DNA of 64,000 nt from the NCBI RefSeq assembly GCF_022376295.1, contig NZ_CP060140.1, positions 4,406,356-4,470,355 of the forward strand, in the 5' to 3' direction. How positions within the stretch are numbered: position 1 is the first letter of the stretch; each line of letters opens with the position of its first letter. Shown here one piece after another: positions 16,597 to 25,832 of the stretch. The notes beneath the pieces are model-generated. The model did not search any database. It saw nothing but the letters and a program-made list of their open reading frames with translations, and was not told the origin of the DNA. This DNA comes from Nodularia sphaerocarpa UHCC 0038 (GTDB lineage: Bacteria > Cyanobacteriota > Cyanobacteriia > Cyanobacteriales > Nostocaceae). Made by a program: the position numbers and the translations under genes.

Positions 16597-17220
16597 TCAA
16601 TAAAGCTGCTCTAATTTCTGGAAGTCTCGCTGCACTTCTAGAGAGAGGGTTTTATTGTTAGGATCTGTTTTGAGGGCTTTTTTGAGATAAATTCGGGCTT
16701 TCAAGAGTTGATGTTCCGAAATTAACGCCCGTCCCCAGATTTGATAGGCGACGGCTTGCCATTGGCGCACTTCTGTGTCTGTGGGTAAACGTGCGGCTAA
16801 TGCTTCGGCTAAGGCGATCGCTTGGGGAAATCTTCTTTCTTTTAAAAAGCGTTGCAGTTGCTCATAAGTCTTCCACTTGAGTCGCTGTTCTATTTCCACC
16901 AGATTCGGCGGCTTTGGTGTGGGCGGTTTTTCTACTGTGACTGTGGTTGTGGGTGCTTTTTCTGAGGGTGTGGACGCGGTAGCATCACGCCTAAACCTAG
17001 AGGAATTACTTGACGGTTGGGCGATCTCCTCGGAAGGTACTACCGTTAAAAGGACTTTGTAAGCCTCTGTCAAGGCAATAAACTTATCTTTAGCTTTGAT
17101 GTCATTTGGGTTAATATCGGGATGATATTGCTGCGCCAATCGTCTGTAAGACGCTTTGACTTCAGCAAAAGAGGCTCCTGACCTTAAACCCAATAAACGG
17201 TAGTAATCTCCAAGATCCAT
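16597..17220 (-). CDS. J-domain protein with C-terminal TPR-like region
   Basis: A 207-residue soluble protein. Residues 1-60 are a J-domain (DYYRLLGLRSGASFAEVKAS, with the HPD tripeptide in QQYHPDINPND) that would stimulate a DnaK-type Hsp70. Residues 65-110 are a Pro/Thr/Ser linker, and 110-207 contain TPR-like helices (FLKERRFPQAIALAEALAARL... ARIYLKKALKTDPNN). The zinc-finger and C-terminal substrate domains of true DnaJ are missing, so it is a type III co-chaperone. Partner and client are unknown. It stands alone, divergent from the PsbP-like gene. Confidence 0.82.
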   Translation of the reverse strand: MDLGDYYRLLGLRSGASFAEVKASYRRLAQQYHPDINPNDIKAKDKFIALTEAYKVLLTVVPSEEIAQPSSNSSRFRRDATASTPSEKAPTTTVTVEKPPTPKPPNLVEIEQRLKWKTYEQLQRFLKERRFPQAIALAEALAARLPTDTEVRQWQAVAYQIWGRALISEHQLLKARIYLKKALKTDPNNKTLSLEVQRDFQKLEQLY

Positions 17221-17491
17221 CTTGATCTATCAGCTAACTGGTTCCAGCCGTAAGGTTTTAATTATAAAGACTAATCATATAATTTATAGTTCACATTTGA
17301 CTGTTTTTGTGGAGTTTTAGTAATTCAAATCAGCAAAATTGGTGAGTTGTGAGCATAATTTTGTTGAAAGTTCAGGTTTACTTCCATTTTACGATATGGT
17401 GAGTCATGCGAAGGGACCCGGTTGATGGGACAATGAAAACGAGAAATCAGCGTTGTCTGATTTTGTTTCCAGCCCAAAGGAATCTTGAGAA

Positions 17492-18037
17492 ATGTGGAAA
17501 AGAATTGTATTTATTTTGCTATTGGTGTTGAGTATCAGTCTAAGTAATCCTGGTGTGGCTGCGGCGGCTGGATTCAACAGCTTTGTAGACTCTTATGATG
17601 GTTATGAGTTTTTATACCCTAATGGCTGGGTACAAGTTAAAGTGGCGGATGGCCCTGATGTGGTGTTTCACGATTTGATTGAAATATCGGAAAATGTCTC
17701 TGTGGTGATTAGCCCTGTACCGGATGAGAAAAGTTTGCAGGAACTGGGAACACCGACGGAAGTAGGTTACAAGTTAGGAAAGGCGGCTCTTGCTCCTCCT
17801 GATTCCGGTCGTTCGGCGAAATTGATCAATGCTTTTGAGCGAGAATCGAAGGGGAAAACATACTACCTTTTAGAGTATGAGGTGAAGCTTCCGAATCGGG
17901 AAGACCGACATAATGTCACTAGTGTTGCTGTCAGCCGTGGGAAGTTGTATACTTTCAATGCTTCAATTCCCGAAAGACGTTGGCAAAGAGTTAAAGGCTT
18001 GATGCAAGATGTTGTAACTTCTTTCTCGGTGTATTAA
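17492..18037 (+). CDS. PsbP-like photosystem II protein
   Basis: A 181-residue lumenal protein of the PsbP/CyanoP family. An N-terminal signal (KRIVFILLLVLSISLSNPG, then VAAAAG) is followed by the typical FNSFVDSYDGYEFLYPNGW start of the PsbP fold and by VVISPVPDEKSLQELGTPTE. CyanoP assists early PSII assembly or stability in cyanobacteria. CyanoP of several species is a lipoprotein, but there is no cysteine near the end of this signal, so the protein would be processed by signal peptidase I and be soluble. A paralogue other than CyanoP is therefore possible. Confidence 0.85.
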   Translation: MWKRIVFILLLVLSISLSNPGVAAAAGFNSFVDSYDGYEFLYPNGWVQVKVADGPDVVFHDLIEISENVSVVISPVPDEKSLQELGTPTEVGYKLGKAALAPPDSGRSAKLINAFERESKGKTYYLLEYEVKLPNREDRHNVTSVAVSRGKLYTFNASIPERRWQRVKGLMQDVVTSFSVY

Positions 18038-18091
18038 TGGGGAATGGGGGAATCTGGGGTTAATTAACAATTGCCATTTTTAGCAGCAACA

Positions 18092-18685
18092 ATGAAAACA
18101 CCTCAATTTGTACTTGCTTCAGCTTCGCCGGCGCGCCTCCGCTTGCTGCAAACTGTTGGTATTACACCGATTGTTCAGGCTAGTGATTTTGATGAGTCGC
18201 AAATTCAACTGAATGAACCTGCACAGTTAGTACAAATTCTGGCACAACGCAAGGCGGAAACTGTGGTTCCCCAGTTTGAGTCAGCTTTGATTATGGGTTG
18301 TGATTCGGTGTTGGCGGTGAATGGTGAGATTTATGGTAAGCCAGCTGATGCTACGGAGGCGATCGCACGTTGGCATTTAATGCAAGGTAAGTTTGGTGAC
18401 TTGTATACTGGTCATGTGTTGATTGACCTTTGCCAAAACCGCACTTTAGTTAGGTGTCAGGTAACAAGAGTATACTTTGCCAAAATGAGCGATCGCACTA
18501 TTCAAGCTTATGTTGCCACAGGCGAACCCCTCAAGTGTGCTGGTGCTTTCGCCCTTGAGGGTTTTGGTAGTTTATTTGTGGAAAAAATCGAAGGTTGTCA
18601 CAGCAACGTCATTGGACTGAGTTTACCCCTGCTGCGGCAGATGCTAGAAGATTTGGAATATGATGTTACTGATTTCTGGCAATAG
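18092..18685 (+). CDS. maf: Maf-family nucleoside triphosphate pyrophosphatase
   Basis: A 197-residue cytoplasmic house-cleaning pyrophosphatase that removes non-canonical nucleotides. Motifs: the N-terminal FVLASASPARLRLLQTVGI loop, SDFDES, LAQRKAE, the catalytic MGCDSVLAVNGEIYGKP and the late CAGAFALEGFGSLFVEKIEG. I chose ATG 18092; a TTG at 18071 is in frame but gives an unusual N-terminus. It starts 54 bases after the PsbP-like gene and may be co-transcribed. The CRISPR leader follows directly. Confidence 0.9.
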   Translation: MKTPQFVLASASPARLRLLQTVGITPIVQASDFDESQIQLNEPAQLVQILAQRKAETVVPQFESALIMGCDSVLAVNGEIYGKPADATEAIARWHLMQGKFGDLYTGHVLIDLCQNRTLVRCQVTRVYFAKMSDRTIQAYVATGEPLKCAGAFALEGFGSLFVEKIEGCHSNVIGLSLPLLRQMLEDLEYDVTDFWQ

Positions 18686-18945
18686 TTAATTTTGCGTCAA
18701 CCAGTAGGTGTTTGAGAAACAAGGTAGATTTTAAGGTCGCAAATGCTTACGCTGTCTGCTTTTGAAGCCTATAATTCTGATATTGAGGTTGACGCAAATC
18801 CACGAAACTATTGCCGGAGTTGCTTTTGAGGAGATTTGATCAAGTGTTTGTATTGACAACCTCGTGCCTGAAAGGTTATTGTTGTTTTAGATTGACGCAA
18901 CCGCACCTTGAAAACCGCATAATTACAAGCTTTCAGCCCTGGGCA
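18686..18945 (+). promoter_or_regulatory. Probable CRISPR leader
   Basis: The 260-base gap before the first repeat has no gene. The 9-mer TTGACGCAA occurs at 18789-18797 and 18892-18900 and inverted (TTGCGTCAA) at 18692-18700, extended to TTGACGCAACC or its mirror. A TTGACA at 18853 could be a -35 box. Leader position is supported by the degenerate repeat at the other end of the array. Confidence 0.6.
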
Positions 18946-20852
18946 GTTGAAATTACCCTTAATCCCTATTAGGGATTGAAACCTCCGGCAATGCCAGAAG
19001 AAACATATTTACCCCGGTTGAAATTACCCTTAATCCCTATTAGGGATTGAAACGTAATTGAGTATCAAGGTCAAACTTTTTCAAAGTTGTTGAAATTACC
19101 CTTAATCCCTATTAGGGATTGAAACGAGAAATTTCCTGGAGATACTTTTCCGTGGATTGGTTGAAATTACCCTTAATCCCTATTAGGGATTGAAACGTAT
19201 AAATTAATGGCATGATATAAATACGTAAATTAGTTGAAATTACCCTTAATCCCTATTAGGGATTGAAACGCGCTGCGATTGCTGAAACTTATCATCAGCA
19301 TCGTTGAAATTACCCTTAATCCCTATTAGGGATTGAAACCAACAAATGACAATTGATTTACGAACACAATACGTTGAAATTACCCTTAATCCCTATTAGG
19401 GATTGAAACGCAATTGTGTAGCTCTAGAACCTTTTTTACAATCGTTGAAATTACCCTTAATCCCTATTAGGGATTGAAACAAAGCGCAAGCCCTTAGAGC
19501 GTTGCACAAACTTGGGTTGAAATTACCCTTAATCCCTATTAGGGATTGAAACAACGCTTGACACTCTTTCTCAGTCTGATGATTATGTTGAAATTACCCT
19601 TAATCCCTATTAGGGATTGAAACCCGCAACGAGAAAATGATGGCGGACTTTAAGGCGGTTGAAATTACCCTTAATCCCTATTAGGGATTGAAACTCTTGC
19701 TTCTTGCTGCCAAGCAAGTCTAGCTGCTGCACATTAAGTTGAAATTACCCTTAATCCCTATTAGGGATTGAAACACTCCCATAACTTCTTCCATTTCAAT
19801 CCCCTGAGTTGAAATTACCCTTAATCCCTATTAGGGATTGAAACTTTTTCTCGGTTTCGCCACTTCTGACCAGCCAATTGTTGAAATTACCCTTAATCCC
19901 TATTAGGGATTGAAACTTTTCTCAGGGGTTTTGCCGTGGAACATCTTGATGTTGAAATTACCCTTAATCCCTATTAGGGATTGAAACGTTATAGACTACA
20001 CGGCTGGTAGGTGTCCACAAACGTTGAAATTACCCTTAATCCCTATTAGGGATTGAAACACTATTCCACGCTTTTTGCAGCTTTTTGTTGTCATGTTGAA
20101 ATTACCCTTAATCCCTATTAGGGATTGAAACTTTAGACAATAGAAATAGGCTAATTAAAAGATTCGTTGAAATTACCCTTAATCCCTATTAGGGATTGAA
20201 ACACCTCCGCCCCGATGATTTCGATACCACGAAAACTAGTTGAAATTACCCTTAATCCCTATTAGGGATTGAAACCAAAAAGAAGCAGACGTGAATGGAA
20301 GTAATTAAGGGTTGAAATTACCCTTAATCCCTATTAGGGATTGAAACCAGCCACATTAATTAGGAGGCTTAACCAAGATAATGTTGAAATTACCCTTAAT
20401 CCCTATTAGGGATTGAAACTCTATCTATGATTAATATTCCTTGGTCAATCGATGGTTGAAATTACCCTTAATCCCTATTAGGGATTGAAACCCACCAACA
20501 AGCAAAGTAAAAGCGGAAACTATACTGTTGAAATTACCCTTAATCCCTATTAGGGATTGAAACTCATTATTCTTTGGGGTCCGCAATTATTCGCTTTTGG
20601 TTGAAATTACCCTTAATCCCTATTAGGGATTGAAACTCCACAAAATATATCTCCCGCAGGATTCAAAGGGTTGAAATTACCCTTAATCCCTATTAGGGAT
20701 TGAAACTATCTAAGGGTGTCAAGGGTACGCAAGCCAAAAAAAGTTGAAATTACCCTTAATCCCTATTAGGGATTGAAACCTTAGAAAAAGCCATCCACGA
20801 TATAGAACTCGATAAGTTGAAATTACCAATAATCCCTAATAGGGATTGAAAC
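18946..20852 (+). CRISPR. CRISPR array, 27 repeats / 26 spacers
   Basis: The 37-base repeat starts GTTGAAATTACCCTTAATCC and ends CTATTAGGGATTGAAAC; AATCCCTA and TAGGGATT inside it can form a hairpin. I count 26 identical repeats plus a terminal one (20816-20852) with changed bases in the middle, and 26 spacers of 33-36 bases except one of 43 (19695-19737). The ATTGAAAC end would give the 8-base crRNA handle, so transcription is probably on the plus strand with the leader at the left. No cas gene is in the window, so processing must act in trans. Subtype cannot be set from the repeat alone; such repeats in Nostocales often go with type I-D or III systems. Confidence 0.98.
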
Positions 20853-21001
20853 AAAACTTAATGTAACTCGCCGACTTGCGGTCTTCTTTGCGCCTTTGCG
20901 CCTTTGCGTGAGAAAAAAAATATATTCTTATATTGCCAGGAAAAACAGAAGTGACACAGCAGAAGGTAGACTGACAACTAGATAGAATTTGCAAGAAAAA
21001 G

Positions 21002-21739
21002 ATGTCAAATACTCCTACCACGTCGCTGAGAGAACAACAACATCCGTTAATTCGCCAACTAGCAGATTGTATAGAAGCAGTATGGCATGAACACTTAGAA
21101 CTATCACCTTACCACTTACCGGCGGAACTGGGGTATGTAGAAGGAAGACTAGAAGGCGAAAAACTGATTATAGAAAATCGCTGCTATCAAACACCCCAAT
21201 TTCGCAAAATGCACTTAGAACTAGCCAAAGTGGGAAATATGCTAGATATTCTGCATTGTGTGATGTTTCCCCGTCCAGAATATGACTTACCGATGTTTGG
21301 TTGTGACTTAGTTGGGGGTAGAGGTCAAATTAGTGCGGCGATCGCAGACCTATCTCCTGTAAACTTAGATCGCACCTTACCAGCATCATATAACACCGAA
21401 CTCAGCGCACTCAAAGAGATTAAGTTTTCCCAACCCCGTGACTTACCCGAATGGGGTCATATATTCTCGGAATTTTGCTTGTTTGTGCGTCCTGGTTCCC
21501 CAGAAGAAGAGACAATGTTTCTGTCCCGTGTCAAAGAAATGCTAGATATTCATTGTACTCAAGCGATCGCCTCCAGTCCAGTTTCAGCAGAAAAATCAGT
21601 GCAGATTTTAGCCGGACAACGCAACTACTGCACCCAACAGCAACAAAACGACAAAACCCGCCGGGTACTAGAAAAAGCCTTTGGTCAAGACTGGGCGGAA
21701 AATTACATGACCACAGTATTATTTGATTTACCAGACTAA
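21002..21739 (+). CDS. pcyA: Phycocyanobilin:ferredoxin oxidoreductase
   Basis: A 245-residue ferredoxin-dependent bilin reductase that reduces biliverdin IXalpha by four electrons to phycocyanobilin, the chromophore of phycobiliproteins and cyanobacterial phytochromes. Diagnostic parts: VWHEHLELSPYHLPAELGYV with the catalytic-site His, VEGRLEGEKLIIENRCYQ, ILHCVMFPRPEYDLPMFGCD with the conserved Asp, and the C-terminal HYC-like QILAGQRNYCTQQQQNDKTR. Full length for the family. It begins 149 bases after the CRISPR array; the gap contains a TTTGCGCCTTTGCGCC repeat. It is monocistronic. Confidence 0.95.
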   Translation: MSNTPTTSLREQQHPLIRQLADCIEAVWHEHLELSPYHLPAELGYVEGRLEGEKLIIENRCYQTPQFRKMHLELAKVGNMLDILHCVMFPRPEYDLPMFGCDLVGGRGQISAAIADLSPVNLDRTLPASYNTELSALKEIKFSQPRDLPEWGHIFSEFCLFVRPGSPEEETMFLSRVKEMLDIHCTQAIASSPVSAEKSVQILAGQRNYCTQQQQNDKTRRVLEKAFGQDWAENYMTTVLFDLPD

Positions 21740-21814
21740 AACAGCGCTTACTGATTGAGTAAACAGTTAATCATCCCCCCCATCTGTAGGTTCTGTTACG
21801 TTTTCCCCTAACTG

Positions 21815-21919
21815 ATGAATGTAGAATTTATTCAACAAGAGTTGAATGGAGTTAGACAACAGCAGCAAAGTTTTGGAGCAAATATTACCCATATCAAAGA
21901 CTTCAAAGCAACTGACTAA
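21815..21919 (+). CDS. Short hypothetical reading frame
   Basis: A 34-codon frame (starting MNVEFIQQELNGVRQQQQSF and ending KDFKATD) begins with ATG after the spacing of the pcyA terminator region. It is hydrophilic and not recognisable. It may be a fragment of a larger lost gene or chance; there is no clear ribosome binding site. Confidence 0.2.
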   Translation: MNVEFIQQELNGVRQQQQSFGANITHIKDFKATD

Positions 21920-22381
21920 TTGGTTCACCCAAAAGTTAAGGAAACTGTAATGTGAGGAATGCTCTCTTTGACATATATTTGTAGTTAGTCGGTGACTGAT
22001 ACCATTTCTGAATCATAGCTTGGGTTGCCTAGCCATAGATGTGCCTAATTAGCCTGTCTAAACAGGATTTGTATGTGAGCCTGTGATCTTTGTTATTCTA
22101 GGCAAATAAAGGGCAGCGTTAGGCGTTCCACTGAATGCTGATGACGAATTACTCACATACAATTAGTATGAGAAAACACTCACTTTGGCAGCAGAAAAGT
22201 TTTTTTTGAGACTGTTATTATAGCCTCTGAAAAACTGAGCAAAAGTGATCTAACTTTGAGAAAACACTTGTGAGATTCTCCTCACAAATAGCCGTCCGCG
22301 TGATTATATTTACTAACATTATACCAGGCTGCGATCAAAAATAGGATTTGGGTGATGCAACTCTCAATGATATTCACACCT

Positions 22382-22491
22382 ACTGGCGTGACAAGCTTAA
22401 AATGTTGCAATAGAAAATGTTCGTAGTTGCGCTTTAGCGCGATTTTACTTAGAAATCTAATGCACTATTTTAGCCTTGCCACGCCACTACT
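22382..22491. mobile_element. MITE-like element, copy 2
   Basis: Left end CTGGCGTGACAAGCTTAAAA and right end TTTTAGCCTTGCCACGCCA form imperfect inverted repeats. The sequence agrees with copy 1 at 10291-10393 in all but a few positions. The right end here is longer (GCCACTAC), giving the complete terminal repeat GTAGTGGCGTG. No open frame. Confidence 0.7.
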
Positions 22492-22533
22492 CAAATGTTT
22501 CTTTAGTAAGCACCATTGTAGAAATTTGTAGGG

Positions 22534-22725
22534 TTGAGCGTGCATCTAACAGTTTACGTAGTTTGGGTTGTTCGCGTTAGCGTTGCAAAGCAATGGAACA
22601 AACCCGACAAATTCGGGCAAATGTTGGGTTTCACTTCCTTCTACCCAACCTACAATTTTCTACTACAATTTTCTAGAATTTTCTTAACACCAAGGGGATT
22701 GGGATTGAGCGTGCATCTAACAGTT
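22534..22725. repeat. 21-base direct repeats flanking a TAGGTTGGG-type element
   Basis: TTGAGCGTGCATCTAACAGT plus T occurs at 22534-22554 and again at 22705-22725. Between them lies a degenerate inverted-repeat element that ends CTACCCAACCTACA. The arrangement looks like a segment duplicated on insertion or by recombination. Confidence 0.6.
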
Positions 22726-22958
22726 GATTTTCAGCAATTACCAGCTTTAAACCACTGTTGTTTGTCTTTGTTGTTATCAGCGTGCTAGTTAGTAAAAACT
22801 GTGTAACCGAATGTAATGCCAATTTCAAAAAAGAGAGCAATGAATACAAACCGAGAACCTGAGATCAAATCTGATGCCTCTTAATTACGAATTGGTATAA
22901 CTACCCCTAATTGACTTTTTTATTTCCATAAGCACAATTCAACAAACGGGCAACAACC

Positions 22959-24398
22959 ATGTCAAGGGTGACTGAGAAGCCAAGCTCAAGAGAGCTGCTA
23001 CTTGATCCGGAACAACCTAAGATTTGGTGGGGTATCGCTGTCGCCCTACCACTTGTCATCGCCGCCGGGCTACTAACTACAGCTAAAGTAGAACAGCTGA
23101 AAAAACTCAGCCCGTCTGTACCTGTAAAACCACTGAGCAATAGTATTAGCTCTGTGGGGCGTTTGGAACCAAAAGGAGAAGTTTTGAAACTCTCCGCACC
23201 CGCAGCCGGTTTGCAATCTTCCTCACGAGTTCAGGAAATTTTCGTCAGTGAAGGTGAGCGAGTCAGAAAAGGTCAAGTGGTGGCGATTTTAGACAACCAT
23301 AACACCCAATTAGCAGCCGTAGAGGAAGCAAAAGCCAGACTGCAAGAAATGCGGGCGAATTTAGCTCAAGTCAGAGTTGGCTCGCCCAGAGATATTGAAG
23401 CTCAAACAGCAGTTATTGCTCGCTTACAAGCTCAGTTAAAGGGAGAAAGGGATGCTCAACAAGCGACAATTGCGCGCATAGCTGCTCAGTTGAGTGGAGA
23501 AAAACTGACTCTACAAGCCACGGTTAATCGCCTAGAAGCTGAACTCAGAGGACAACAAGATAGTTTAAAAGCCACTATTTCCCGCATCCAAGCCGAACAG
23601 CGCAATGCTCAAGTTGATGCGGGACGGTATGATATGTTGTACCAAGAAGGTGCTATTTCCCAGCAGGAACGGGATAGAAGAAGACTCGGTGCGGTAACTT
23701 CTAATCAGCAAGTGATTGAAAGCCAAGCTATGCTGCGACAGGTACAGGCGACTCTCAAACAACAATTAGCTGAGGCTAGAGCTAATCAGGTAACAAGTCT
23801 GGCTACTTTGGAACAACAGCTTGTAGAAGCCAGAGTTAACCGTGATAAAACTATGATGATTTTGCAAAGTCAAATTAACGAAGAACAAGCCAGACTGAGC
23901 AGAATTCAAGAATTTCGTCCTACTGATATCCAGAGGGGAGAAGCTCAAGTTAATAATGCGATCGCTAATCTCAAAAGAGCAGAAGCAGAACTAAAATTAA
24001 CCTATGTTCAAGCCCCCATTGCTGGAGAAATTTTAGCAGTTCACACCAAATCAGGAGAAGCTATCAGTGCAAATGGTATTGCTGAGATTGGAGAAACCAA
24101 TCAAATGACCGTCATTGCTGAAGTCCCTGAAGATACTATTGGTCAAGTGCGTATAGGTCAAACTGCTACTATCACCAGCGAAAATGGCGCATTTATTGGG
24201 GAATTAAAAGGAACTGTCACTGAAATTGGCAGAAAAATTGGCAAAAAAGATGTCTTGAGTACAGATCCCGTTGCCGATGTAGACGCTAGAGTAGTGGAAG
24301 TCAAAATTACCTTACTTCCAGAAGATAGTCAGCAAGTTTCTGGTTTCACCAATGCTAAGGTAATCGCCCAAATTAGTAAAGAATCAAATTCTGATTGA
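22959..24398 (+). CDS. devB: DevB-type HlyD-family membrane fusion protein
   Basis: A 479-residue periplasmic adaptor of an ABC exporter. It has one N-terminal membrane segment (WWGIAVALPLVIAAGLLTTA), a barrel/lipoyl half (SSVGRLEPKGEVLKLSAPAA), a long coiled-coil hairpin (about residues 110-330, rich in Gln, Ala, Glu and Arg) and the return half ending TYVQAPIAGEILAVHTKSGE. In Anabaena, DevBCA exports heterocyst glycolipids together with TolC; paralogous devBCA copies have other substrates. It is followed by devC and devA on the same strand. Which paralogue this is cannot be told from sequence alone. Confidence 0.88.
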   Translation: MSRVTEKPSSRELLLDPEQPKIWWGIAVALPLVIAAGLLTTAKVEQLKKLSPSVPVKPLSNSISSVGRLEPKGEVLKLSAPAAGLQSSSRVQEIFVSEGERVRKGQVVAILDNHNTQLAAVEEAKARLQEMRANLAQVRVGSPRDIEAQTAVIARLQAQLKGERDAQQATIARIAAQLSGEKLTLQATVNRLEAELRGQQDSLKATISRIQAEQRNAQVDAGRYDMLYQEGAISQQERDRRRLGAVTSNQQVIESQAMLRQVQATLKQQLAEARANQVTSLATLEQQLVEARVNRDKTMMILQSQINEEQARLSRIQEFRPTDIQRGEAQVNNAIANLKRAEAELKLTYVQAPIAGEILAVHTKSGEAISANGIAEIGETNQMTVIAEVPEDTIGQVRIGQTATITSENGAFIGELKGTVTEIGRKIGKKDVLSTDPVADVDARVVEVKITLLPEDSQQVSGFTNAKVIAQISKESNSD

Positions 24399-24528
24399 GT
24401 ATTAATACCAATTGTAACCAAGAATTTGACCAAGACTGAATTTTAGATTTTGGATGCAATATTTCCATCCAAAATTTAAATTTACGTGGCTTTTTTAATT
24501 ACGAATAACGAATTATGAATTACGAATA

Positions 24529-25683
24529 ATGAATCGTAAAATCCCTCTGTCTTGGCTACAACTGACGAGAGACAAAAGTCGCCTAGCCGTGGCTTTGGCA
24601 GGAATTGCCTTTGCCGATATCCTGATGTTTATGCAAATTGGTTTTCGGGATGCACTATATTATAGTAATGTGCGGTTACATGGTAGCCTCAAGGGTGACA
24701 TTGTTTTAATTAATCAACAATCTAATGCTTTGCTGGCAATGCAAACCTTTTCTCAAAGAAGGTTGTATAAAGCTTTAGAATTAGAAGCTGTAGAATCGGT
24801 ACATCCGATCTATTTGGATTATACAACTTGGAGAAATCCGGTAACAGGTCGCCCCCGGAGTATTCTGATCTTTGGCATGAATCCCGAATCTAATCTGTTT
24901 GATTTGCCGGGAATAAAGGAGAATTTGGAGAAATTAAAACTACCTGATGTGGTTTTATTTGACCGTTCTTCTAGAGAAGAATATGGTCCAATTGCGGCAG
25001 AGTTGGATCAAGGAAATAGTTTAACAGCAGAAGTACAAAGAAGACGAGTTAAAGTAGATGGATTATTTACTTTAGGAGCATCTTTTGGCGCTGATGGTAA
25101 TTTAATTACCAGTGATGTGAATTTTTTGAGGATATTTAATAACCGTCAACGAGGATTAATTGATATTGGTTTAATTAGATTGAAGCGAGGACAAAATGCC
25201 CAGATTATCGCTAAACAATTGCAGAATTATTTACCGGAAGATATCAAGGTTTTTACGAAGCAAGAATTTATTGATTTTGAGCGTAATTACTGGGCTAGCA
25301 GTACGGCGATTGGATTTATCTTCACTTTAGGAACAATTATGGGTTTCATTGTGGGGACTGTAATTGTTTATCAAATCCTTTATACGGAAGTTTCTGATCA
25401 CTTGTCAGAGTATGCGACGTTGAAGGCTATAGGTTATACGCAAAGATACTTGTTAATTGTCATCCTGCAAGAAGCATTACTATTAGCTTGCTTGGGATAT
25501 ATTCCGGGATGGATTGTTTCTATGTTTATGTACTCCAGTGCTAGAGACGCTACACTACTGCCAATTTTTATGAGTTATGGTCGAGCCGTAACTGTGTTAA
25601 TTTTAACTATAATTATGTGTTTTGTCTCTGGTGCGATCGCTGTACGTAAATTACGTTCTGCTGATCCAGCCGATATCTTTTAA
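24529..25683 (+). CDS. devC: DevC-type ABC exporter permease
   Basis: A 384-residue MacB/FtsX-type permease: an N-terminal membrane segment (LAVALAGIAFADILMFMQIG), a periplasmic domain of about 220 residues, and three more segments at the C-terminal end (FIFTLGTIMGFIVGTVIVYQ, LIVILQEALLLACLGYIPGW, TVLILTIIMCFVSGAIAV). IPLSWLQLTRDKSRL at the start is typical of DevC. It lies 130 bases after devB, the gap containing TTACGAATAA-type small repeats. Confidence 0.88.
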   Translation: MNRKIPLSWLQLTRDKSRLAVALAGIAFADILMFMQIGFRDALYYSNVRLHGSLKGDIVLINQQSNALLAMQTFSQRRLYKALELEAVESVHPIYLDYTTWRNPVTGRPRSILIFGMNPESNLFDLPGIKENLEKLKLPDVVLFDRSSREEYGPIAAELDQGNSLTAEVQRRRVKVDGLFTLGASFGADGNLITSDVNFLRIFNNRQRGLIDIGLIRLKRGQNAQIIAKQLQNYLPEDIKVFTKQEFIDFERNYWASSTAIGFIFTLGTIMGFIVGTVIVYQILYTEVSDHLSEYATLKAIGYTQRYLLIVILQEALLLACLGYIPGWIVSMFMYSSARDATLLPIFMSYGRAVTVLILTIIMCFVSGAIAVRKLRSADPADIF

Positions 25684-25832
25684 CAAGTATCATTTATCAA
25701 TTAGAAATTAAATCTAAATTTTCCATATTTATGGATAAGTTTGATTTATAATTGATAAGTGATATATATTCATTATTTACAGGCACTACAGTTCCCTGTG
25801 GGAACTACTCACACCTAATTACCTACGTTAAT

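Larger units (their letters stand above)
21740..22958. other. 1.2-kb repeat-rich gap between pcyA and devB
   Basis: It contains a short open frame (21815-21919), a hairpin TTGTGAG/CTCACAA at 22268-22287, the second MITE-like copy (22382-22491), and a TAGGTTGGG-type element (22556-22654) flanked by 21-base direct repeats. No established gene is seen. It should also hold the devB promoter. Confidence 0.5.

Noticed and set aside
22268..22287. Possible Yfr1 RNA (CTCCTCACAA similar to the ACTCCTCACAC core)
   Set aside because: The core would be paired within its own hairpin (TTGTGAG/CTCACAA), and flanking stem and terminator are missing.
22534..22788. 84-codon frame in the pcyA-devB gap
   Set aside because: It runs across two direct repeats and a repeat element and resembles no protein.
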